From NCBI GenBank assembly GCA_021812735.1, contig JAKAMV010000034.1, positions 1 through 26,040 on the forward strand: 26,040 nucleotides of DNA, written 5' to 3'. The translations under genes and the position numbers were made by a program. Every line of letters starts with the position of its first letter. The first letter of the stretch is position 1. Below the pieces are notes generated by a model. That model was not told where the DNA came from. It saw only the letters and a list, made by a program, of their open reading frames with translations, and searched no databases. The DNA is from Chloroflexota bacterium. GTDB taxonomy: Bacteria; Chloroflexota; Limnocylindria; Limnocylindrales; CSP1-4. Below are positions 21,062 to 26,040 of the stretch, piece after piece.

Positions 21062-22846
21062 GTGAGCCCGTCCGAGTTCGGCTTCCTGGCCCTCGGCATC
21101 GCCCTCGGCGTCACGGCCGGAGTCGCGCTCCTCTCCGTGGTGCGGCCCAGATCACCCCTGCGACCGGTGGTCAGGGTGACCGTCACCCCGCACGCGATGG
21201 CGCCGCGGGCGCTGGCCGACCTGACCCGGCGCGGAGCGAGGTTCGAGGGGCCCGTCCCGGGCTCGCCCGACGACGACGCCCGCGGGGGCGTGTCGCCGGC
21301 CACCGCATTGCACGACCCCGCCGCCGCGCACCCGCTGCTGCCGACGCCTTCGACGGATAGAACGACCGTTTCATTCACGCCTTCCGGACCCCCGTCGCGA
21401 GCCGTCGGAATCCCGATCGTCGGCGACGGCCGGCCGCCTGCCGGCCCGCTGGCCTCGCGCGAGCCGTCGCTCGCGGTCGCCGAGCTGGGAGTCGAGCTCC
21501 CGCAACTCGGGACGCCGACGCGGGCCGCGACGCCCGCCCGGGTGGGCGTCGGGCCGCGCCCAGCCGCGCTCGCCGTCCGGGCACGTCCGCCGGCGCCCGA
21601 GGCGCGGCCGCCGCTGGCGGCGAACTCGGTGGGAATTCCGATCGTGGCGGGCAGAGCTCCGTCCGGCCGGGCGCCGAATCCTGCCGCGGGCAGTGCCGCC
21701 GCCGGCGGCACCGCCGCGCCGGACGCCTGTCCCGACGAGCGCACGCGGGCCGCGACGGCGTGCGCCTCGGCCGATGCCGCCAGAGATACGGCTCGCCGCC
21801 TCGCCGATCAGCTCCGCGACGCGCAGCGCGCCCACGCCGACCTGCAGGCCCGGGTCGAGGAGGCCGGCATGCTGGCAGATCCCCGCCGGCTGGCTGCCGA
21901 GAAGGAGCGCCTGCACGCGCAGTTCAGGGCGGCGCACGTGGAGACGGCGTCTGCCGACGAGGCCGAAGCCGCCGCCCGCGAGTGGCTCACGGCCGTCAGC
22001 ACGGCCAACACGGCCGCCCATGGCGCGGCCCGCCGCGTCCAGTCCGGCATCGAGGAGCTGCGTCGGCAGTCCGTGGTCCTCGAGAGGCTGGAGCTCGAGT
22101 CGAACGGCGCCCGCGTCACGGCCGAGCGGGCGGAAGAGGCTTGCCGCACCGCCCGCGAGGCGCTCGCCGCGTGCGAGGAGCGGCAGCACCCGGTCGCCTC
22201 GAGTGCCGGGGAGGAGCCGAACCCGCTTGACTCGCATTGGCCCGGCGGCCCGGAGCCCGGCCTCGACCGCCAGCCGGGGTCGCGTCCCGGAGCGGAGCGG
22301 CAGCCGCGGATCCTGCACGTGCTGCGCGGCGATCGCGCCGCTCGCGAGGACCTGGTGGCCAGCCTCGCCGCGGGCGACGCCGTGGCCGTGGCCTCCTGGC
22401 ACGTCCGCATCGCGGACTTCGTGGACGCGGTCATGGCGCGGGCCATCGAGGACGGCTTCATCGACACCGACGAGGACAACCCGTTCTGGCGCCTGTTCTC
22501 GTCCGACGAGCGGCGCGAGATCATCGGGGCCCTGTCCGCGCTGGGCTTCCGCTTCGACGGGCTGCGCGGATTCGCCGACAGCCGCGTGCCGAGCGCCCGT
22601 GACCTGTCGCTCGCGGTGGGCTACGCCGGCCTCGACCGCATGCGCATCCGCTCGTGGCCCGGCGAGCGGGCGCTGGCCGAGCTGTTCAGCCAGGCGACGG
22701 TGCGCGCCGACCTGTGGCTCGCGATGCAGGCGAACGACCTCGCGCTGGGCCGGGTGGAGGCGGCGCTGGGCTCGCGCGCGGCGGCGCTCGCAGACCTCTG
22801 GGACGCCTGGGGCCGGGTGCGGCCGGCGATGCTCGAGGAGGGATAG
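21062..22846 (+). CDS. Membrane-anchored coiled-coil protein of unknown function
   Basis: A 594-residue protein I do not recognise. One N-terminal membrane segment (FGFLALGIALGVTAGVALLSV, about 6-26) is followed by a long Pro/Ala/Arg-rich region of about 190 residues that contains VGIPIV twice. From about residue 225 to 385 there is an Ala/Glu/Arg-rich helix with heptad character, probably a coiled coil. The last 160 residues form a compact domain with IADFVDAVMARAIEDGFIDT, NPFWRLFSSDERREIIGALS and RDLSLAVGYAGLDRMRIRSW; this is the part most likely to be conserved. The GTG at 21062 follows AAGGGAG by 4 nt. It diverges from the Rieske/b operon. The topology suggests a cytoplasmic domain tethered to the membrane. 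Confidence 0.75.
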   Translation: MSPSEFGFLALGIALGVTAGVALLSVVRPRSPLRPVVRVTVTPHAMAPRALADLTRRGARFEGPVPGSPDDDARGGVSPATALHDPAAAHPLLPTPSTDRTTVSFTPSGPPSRAVGIPIVGDGRPPAGPLASREPSLAVAELGVELPQLGTPTRAATPARVGVGPRPAALAVRARPPAPEARPPLAANSVGIPIVAGRAPSGRAPNPAAGSAAAGGTAAPDACPDERTRAATACASADAARDTARRLADQLRDAQRAHADLQARVEEAGMLADPRRLAAEKERLHAQFRAAHVETASADEAEAAAREWLTAVSTANTAAHGAARRVQSGIEELRRQSVVLERLELESNGARVTAERAEEACRTAREALAACEERQHPVASSAGEEPNPLDSHWPGGPEPGLDRQPGSRPGAERQPRILHVLRGDRAAREDLVASLAAGDAVAVASWHVRIADFVDAVMARAIEDGFIDTDEDNPFWRLFSSDERREIIGALSALGFRFDGLRGFADSRVPSARDLSLAVGYAGLDRMRIRSWPGERALAELFSQATVRADLWLAMQANDLALGRVEAALGSRAAALADLWDAWGRVRPAMLEEG

Positions 22847-22876
22847 GGCAACCCGCCGCGCACCGCGTGCCGGCCG

Positions 22877-23668
22877 TCAGCCCGCAGCCGCCCCCTCCCC
22901 AGCCGCGGATGACGCGGGCTCGTCCTCGTCGATGACGATCAGGCGGAAGGCGTCGGCGGCCTCGGCCCCGATGGGCTCGCCCTCCTCGCGCGCCCACTCG
23001 CGGATGCGCGCCTCGAGCCGCTCCGGCTGGCGGATCTGGCTCACGTGGGCGCGCAGCGCGTCGATCTTGCGCCCCAGCGTGGCGCTCGTGTCCACGGCGA
23101 CGTTCGGCCGGTTCGACCAGAAGAGGTAGAGGCGGCGGACCCTGTGCGGCTCGAGGCCGTCGCGCGCCAGCCACGGGAAGGCCATGCCGTTGCGGGCGGC
23201 CGGGTAGACGGCGTCGACCGCCGCCATCCCGGCGGTCCGGTGGTCCACGTGGTTCACGCCGCCGTCCGAGTAGAAGATCGCCTCCGGGTCCACGCACAGG
23301 ACGGCATCCGGCCGGAAGGCCCGGATCTCGCGGACCAGCTGCTCGCGGAGGGCGAGGTCGTTGGCGAGGGCGCCGTCGGGCTGGTGCAGGAAGGAGGTGC
23401 CGGCGTACCCCACCACGGACGCCGCCTCGCGCTGCTCCGCCTCGCGGACGGCGGCCAGCTCGAGCGGGTCGGTGCGCCAGTCGTCGGCGCCGGCGTCACC
23501 GCTCGTGCAGCACACGAGCCAGCCGGCCGAGCCCTCGTCGATCCAGCGGGCGGCGGTGGCGGCAGGTCCGAAATCGGCGTCGTCGGGGTGGGCGACGATC
23601 ACCATGAAGCGGGCGGGCCGCCACGCGTTGGCGGCGATCGGTGGGTCCTGCATCAACGTCTTGTCCAT
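22877..23668 (-). CDS. LmbE/PIG-L family N-acetylglucosaminyl deacetylase
   Basis: A 263-residue zinc hydrolase of the LmbE/PIG-L family. VAHPDDADFG (AHPDD at 26-30) supplies two zinc ligands and the catalytic Asp; NHVDHRTAG supplies the third ligand region. SGDAGADDWR, LREQLVREIRAFRPDAVLC and LYLFWSNRPNVAVD are also typical. The group removes N-acetyl groups from GlcNAc conjugates in mycothiol, bacillithiol, GPI or antibiotic synthesis; which applies here is not visible. No mshA or bshA glycosyltransferase is in the window. The ATG at 23668 was taken as the first start in frame near the homology; neither it nor the ATG at 23653 has a clear ribosome site. The C-terminus ends in a short Ala/Gly/Glu tail. 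Confidence 0.9.
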   Translation of the reverse strand: MDKTLMQDPPIAANAWRPARFMVIVAHPDDADFGPAATAARWIDEGSAGWLVCCTSGDAGADDWRTDPLELAAVREAEQREAASVVGYAGTSFLHQPDGALANDLALREQLVREIRAFRPDAVLCVDPEAIFYSDGGVNHVDHRTAGMAAVDAVYPAARNGMAFPWLARDGLEPHRVRRLYLFWSNRPNVAVDTSATLGRKIDALRAHVSQIRQPERLEARIREWAREEGEPIGAEAADAFRLIVIDEDEPASSAAGEGAAAG

Positions 23669-23751
23669 CTTGCGCGATGTGCTATCGTCAAGGCTGAGGC
23701 TTGGCTCGTTTCCCCCCACGAGCGAGGCCTCGTTCCATGTCCGGCTCCGGC

Positions 23752-24231
23752 TCAGCCCGCAGCGGTCGCGGCCCGCAGCGCCGCCAGGACCTGGGCGGCG
23801 TGGCCGTCGGCCCTGACCTTGGGCCAGGCCGCCGCCACCTTGCCGTCCGGCCCCACGAGCCAGCTCGACCGGATGATCCCGAAGTGCGTGCGGCCGTAGT
23901 TGCTCTTCTCGCCCCACGCGCCGTAGCGCTCGGCCACGGCGTGGTCCTCGTCGGACAGGAGCGCGAACGGCAGGCTGTACTTGGCGCGGAACGCCGCGTG
24001 GCTGCCGCTGCCGTCGGGACTGATGCCCCACACCTCGGCGTCCAGCCCGCCGATCTCCGCGTGCGCATCGCGGAACTGGCAGGCCTCGGTGGTGCAGCCC
24101 GGGGTGTCGTCGGCCGGGTAGAAGTACACGACGGTCCACGCGCCGCGGCGGTCGGACAGACGGTGGACCGTGCCGTGCTCGTCGGGGAGGGCGAAGTCGG
24201 GGGCGTCGTCGCCGACGTTGGGCGTGCTCAT
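23752..24231 (-). CDS. bcp: Peroxiredoxin, Bcp/PrxQ type
   Basis: A 159-residue thiol peroxidase. DDAPDFALPDEHG opens the fold, and YFYPADDTPGCTTEACQFRD carries the peroxidatic Cys46 and the resolving Cys51 five residues later, the arrangement of PrxQ-type enzymes. Later marks are WGISPDG, SLPFALLSDEDHAVAERYG and SSWLVGPDGKVAAAW. It reduces hydrogen peroxide and organic peroxides with thioredoxin as the likely donor, in the cytoplasm. The ATG at 24231 sits 6 nt after a TATGCT box without a ribosome site, suggesting a leaderless message. It is separated by 35 nt from the upstream thiamine pyrophosphokinase gene on the same strand. The length is normal for the family and no residue is missing. 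Confidence 0.94.
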   Translation of the reverse strand: MSTPNVGDDAPDFALPDEHGTVHRLSDRRGAWTVVYFYPADDTPGCTTEACQFRDAHAEIGGLDAEVWGISPDGSGSHAAFRAKYSLPFALLSDEDHAVAERYGAWGEKSNYGRTHFGIIRSSWLVGPDGKVAAAWPKVRADGHAAQVLAALRAATAAG

Positions 24232-24237
24232 GGGCGG

Positions 24238-24243
24238 AGCATA
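24238..24243 (-). promoter_or_regulatory. Candidate -10 box, leaderless start of the peroxiredoxin gene
   Basis: TATGCT on the - strand, 6 nt before the ATG at 24231; no ribosome site between. Confidence 0.6.
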
Positions 24244-24266
24244 GACCCGGCGGCCGCGGCGGGCCC

Positions 24267-24968
24267 TCAGGCGGGCCGCTCCACCACGAGCAGGCGCCCG
24301 CGGCGGAGCGCAACGCCGGCATCGACGGCCGCGCGGACGTTGGACAGGCCGCGGGCGGGGCCGCTGCGCAGCGGCTCGTCGCGGAGCGGGTAGCGCAGCC
24401 CGTGCGTCGTGACGCCCTCCGCGTCGCCGCCGAACGGCAGCAGCGAGACGATCGCGCCGAGCCGCCCGGGCAGCGGCCGCATCACCGGCGCGCCGTCCGG
24501 GCCGGGCGCCGTCACGAGGCGCGCCCTGGCGCCCGCGTCGAGCAGGACGAGATCGACGCCGGCCAGCTTCGGGTGGGCGAGGAGCCACAGGTTGGCGAGC
24601 GCGTGGTCGAGGCGAGGGCCGCCGAAGGCGCCCAGCACGGTGACCCGCGTCGCCCCCAGGGCGAGCGCCTCGAGGAGCGCGAGCTCCGTGTCGGACTCGT
24701 CCTTGTCGGGCCGGAAGCGCCGGACCGCGGTCCCCGACGACTCGGCCTCGGCCACTCGGTCGGCGGCCAGCGAGTCCAGGTCGCCCACCAGGACGTCGGG
24801 CGCGAAGCCGATGGCCACCGCCCGCGCGTACCCCCCGTCAGCGGCCACCACGGCCTCCACCCCGCCCGCCCAGCCCGGCCAGCTGGCGTCGAGTTCGGCA
24901 CGCGTGGCGACGTCGCCGTCGGCCACGACGAGCACGTGGCGCCCGAGAGCGCTGGGTGAGTCCGGCAT
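24267..24968 (-). CDS. thiN: Thiamine pyrophosphokinase
   Basis: A 233-residue enzyme that converts thiamine plus ATP to thiamine diphosphate in one step. The family motifs are all present: AADGGYARA (43-50), VGDLDSL (61-67), RPDKDESDTELALLEAL (87-103), and LGAFGGPRLDHALANLWLL (112-130), which together form the ATP and metal site. The C-terminal half carries the thiamine-binding beta domain, with GAIVSLLPFGGDAEGVTTHG and a closing RGRLLVVERPA. The ATG at 24968 is supported by a TACGAT box 7 nt upstream and by the start of homology. It diverges from the YbaK-type gene across 61 nt. Presence of this enzyme implies use of free thiamine. It has no link in transcription to the riboswitch-controlled transporter. 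Confidence 0.93.
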   Translation of the reverse strand: MPDSPSALGRHVLVVADGDVATRAELDASWPGWAGGVEAVVAADGGYARAVAIGFAPDVLVGDLDSLAADRVAEAESSGTAVRRFRPDKDESDTELALLEALALGATRVTVLGAFGGPRLDHALANLWLLAHPKLAGVDLVLLDAGARARLVTAPGPDGAPVMRPLPGRLGAIVSLLPFGGDAEGVTTHGLRYPLRDEPLRSGPARGLSNVRAAVDAGVALRRGRLLVVERPA

Positions 24969-24975
24969 GGGCCGG

Positions 24976-24981
24976 ATCGTA
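24976..24981 (-). promoter_or_regulatory. Candidate -10 box, leaderless start of thiN
   Basis: TACGAT on the - strand, 7 nt before the ATG at 24968; no ribosome site between. Confidence 0.55.
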
Positions 24982-25016
24982 CCCGTCCCGACCGGCGGGC
25001 GGCGCGGGGCGTCGTG

Positions 25017-25022
25017 TAGACT
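25017..25022 (+). promoter_or_regulatory. Candidate -10 box, leaderless start of the YbaK-type gene
   Basis: TAGACT, 7 nt before the GTG at 25030. Together with the TACGAT box it makes a 61-nt divergent promoter region. Confidence 0.55.
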
Positions 25023-25029
25023 CGCCGCC

Positions 25030-25593
25030 GTGCCCGAGACCCCGATCCACCCCGCCGTCCAGCGAGTGGTCGAGGCTGCCGCCCGGAAGGGCGTGACGCT
25101 CGACATCCACGTCTTCCCGGAGGGCACGCACACCGCCGAGGACGCCGCCCGGGCCGTGGGCGCCGAGATCGGGCAGATCGTGAAGTCGCTCGTCTTCGTG
25201 GCTCCTGGCGGCGAGGGCCGCAAGCCGGTCCTGTGTCTCGTGTCCGGGCCCAACCGCGTCGACCTCGCCCGCCTCGCGGCCGTCGTGGGCGAGCCCGACA
25301 TCCGGCGCGCCACTGCCGCCGAGGCGAAGGAGCTGACCAGCTTCACCATCGGCGGCATCCCGCCGATCGGACACGGCGGCGGCCTGCGCGTGATCATGGA
25401 TCCGGACCTCGGGCGCTTCCAGACGGTCTGGGCCGCGGCGGGCACCGCCACGGCGGTCTTCCCCGTCTCGCCCCGAACGCTCCTCATGCTCGCCAACGCC
25501 CACGTGGCGCCCATCTGCGAGGAGCGGCGCCAGGCCGATGTCCTGGCCGAGCAGGCCGGCCTGACCGCCGTCCCGCCGGCCGGGGAGGCCTGA
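25030..25593 (+). CDS. YbaK/EbsC-type aminoacyl-tRNA deacylase
   Basis: A 187-residue protein of the YbaK/ProX editing family. IGQIVKSLVF carries the conserved Lys (residue 52), VLCLVSGPNRVDLARLAAVVG is the central strand-helix, and LTSFTIGGIPPIGHGGGLRV is the best family mark (the substrate loop GGxPPxGH). Members hydrolyse mischarged tRNAs, such as Cys- or Ala-tRNA(Pro), in trans; the exact substrate group here is not resolved. The C-terminus is extended by about 25 residues beyond the usual fold (ERRQADVLAEQAGL). The GTG at 25030 is chosen from the start of homology and the TAGACT box; upstream codons are the antisense of thiN. The next gene starts 7 nt after the stop, so the two form an operon. 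Confidence 0.9.
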   Translation: MPETPIHPAVQRVVEAAARKGVTLDIHVFPEGTHTAEDAARAVGAEIGQIVKSLVFVAPGGEGRKPVLCLVSGPNRVDLARLAAVVGEPDIRRATAAEAKELTSFTIGGIPPIGHGGGLRVIMDPDLGRFQTVWAAAGTATAVFPVSPRTLLMLANAHVAPICEERRQADVLAEQAGLTAVPPAGEA

Positions 25594-25600
25594 CCGCCTC

Positions 25601-26040
25601 GTGCCCCCCGAGGTCCACCACCGCGTGGTCGGGTTCCCGGGCGGCTTGCGTGCCTCGTTCCGCTGGGCCGGCTCCGGAGCGGGCGCCGCGGTGTTCGCGC
25701 TGTCCGAGGCGGGCGGCCCGCTGGCCGACCTTGGCGAGTTGAGCGGGCCAGACCCGGACCGCCGCTGTCGGGCGGAGGTGCGGGTGGAGACGCCCGCAGG
25801 CCCCTGGACGGTGCGGCTCGCGTCCACGATCAGCGACGAGCCGAGCGGGCTGCTGTGGGACGCCGAGGGCCTGTTGCTGGTCGCCTACGGCTTCCACTGC
25901 TACGCGCTCGGGGCCCGGACCGGCGAGCTGCGCTGGAGCCACCGCTCGGCGTCGCCGATCGTGGCCCTGCTGGGCTCGCCGCGCCTGCCGCACGCCATCC
26001 TCCAAGCGGAGATCGAGACGTTCGCCCTCCAGCCGTCGGG
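25601..26040 (+). CDS. Uncharacterised protein, 3' end outside the window
   Basis: The frame opens at a GTG 7 nt after the YbaK-type stop and has no stop before the window ends; 146 residues are visible. The translation starts PPEVHHRVVGFPGGLRASFR and includes LLWDAEGLLLVAYGFHCYAL followed by GARTGELRWSH. The last stretch resembles one blade of a PQQ-type beta-propeller (YALGARTGELRW), but one motif is weak evidence. GGAGG lies about 12 nt before the GTG. There is no signal peptide or membrane segment in the visible part. Close spacing implies cotranscription with the deacylase. It is a real coding frame by codon usage and lack of stops; its function is unknown. Confidence 0.7.
   Translation, partial: MPPEVHHRVVGFPGGLRASFRWAGSGAGAAVFALSEAGGPLADLGELSGPDPDRRCRAEVRVETPAGPWTVRLASTISDEPSGLLWDAEGLLLVAYGFHCYALGARTGELRWSHRSASPIVALLGSPRLPHAILQAEIETFALQPS

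Noticed and set aside
22847..22876. Intrinsic terminator between the convergent coiled-coil and LmbE genes
   Set aside because: The short gap is GC-rich but has no clear stem followed by a T-run; the same holds for other convergent gaps in the window.
1..26040. tRNA or rRNA genes
   Set aside because: No cloverleaf with a GTTCRA T-loop or rRNA core sequence was recognised on either strand by eye.

Overview
The window is very GC-rich, densely packed bacterial DNA. Several signs point to an uncultured Chloroflexota (Limnocylindria-like) or a related high-GC lineage: Ser/Ala/Pro/Thr-rich linkers behind lipobox cysteines, frequent GTG starts, TANNNT boxes placed 6-7 nt before start codons, a b6-type cytochrome operon, and an FMN-riboswitch-controlled ABC transporter of the RibXY type. 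This placement is inferred from gene content and style; there is no rRNA or other marker gene to confirm it.

Left part (1-8294). The window opens inside a TldE/PmbA-like gene on the + strand, which converges with an AIM24-family gene. A repeat-rich accessory stretch follows. Two roughly 123-bp direct repeat copies, about 89 % identical by eye, bracket a frameshifted IS5-type transposase remnant and an AadA-like nucleotidyltransferase gene. Next comes a three-gene ABC transporter on the - strand (ATPase, permease, lipoprotein binding protein, joined by ATGA overlaps). It is led by a clear FMN riboswitch, so riboflavin or a flavin precursor is the likely substrate. A decayed IS256-type transposase lies immediately upstream and is accidentally open in frame through the riboswitch into the ATPase. 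Then about 0.7 kb of non-coding tandem-repeat DNA.

Middle part (8295-14145). An FGGY sugar kinase overlaps a cysteine-desulfurase-like class V aminotransferase by 8 nt. They are followed by a secreted GH25 muramidase with two SH3-like repeats and a Pro/Thr linker, a DUF2203 gene and a single-domain rhodanese.

Right-centre (14212-20725). A six-gene - strand operon encodes a Rieske/cytochrome b complex. In transcription order it has a GltD-like FAD/NAD(P) oxidoreductase with ferredoxin clusters, a cytochrome b6-like protein, a subunit IV-like protein, a Rieske protein, a cytochrome c fused to a cupredoxin, and a membrane-anchored six-blade kelch protein. The b6 protein has the cysteine that holds heme ci in b6f complexes, and the subunit IV motif reads APWY instead of PEWY. 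The likely job is electron transfer between NAD(P)H or ferredoxin, menaquinone and a periplasmic copper/heme carrier. This operon is the most interesting system in the window.

Right end (21062-26040). A divergent gene encodes a large membrane-anchored coiled-coil protein of unknown function. It is followed by a LmbE-type deacetylase, a PrxQ/Bcp peroxiredoxin, thiamine pyrophosphokinase, a YbaK-type deacylase, and a truncated gene with a possible beta-propeller motif. No tRNA, rRNA or CRISPR array was seen.
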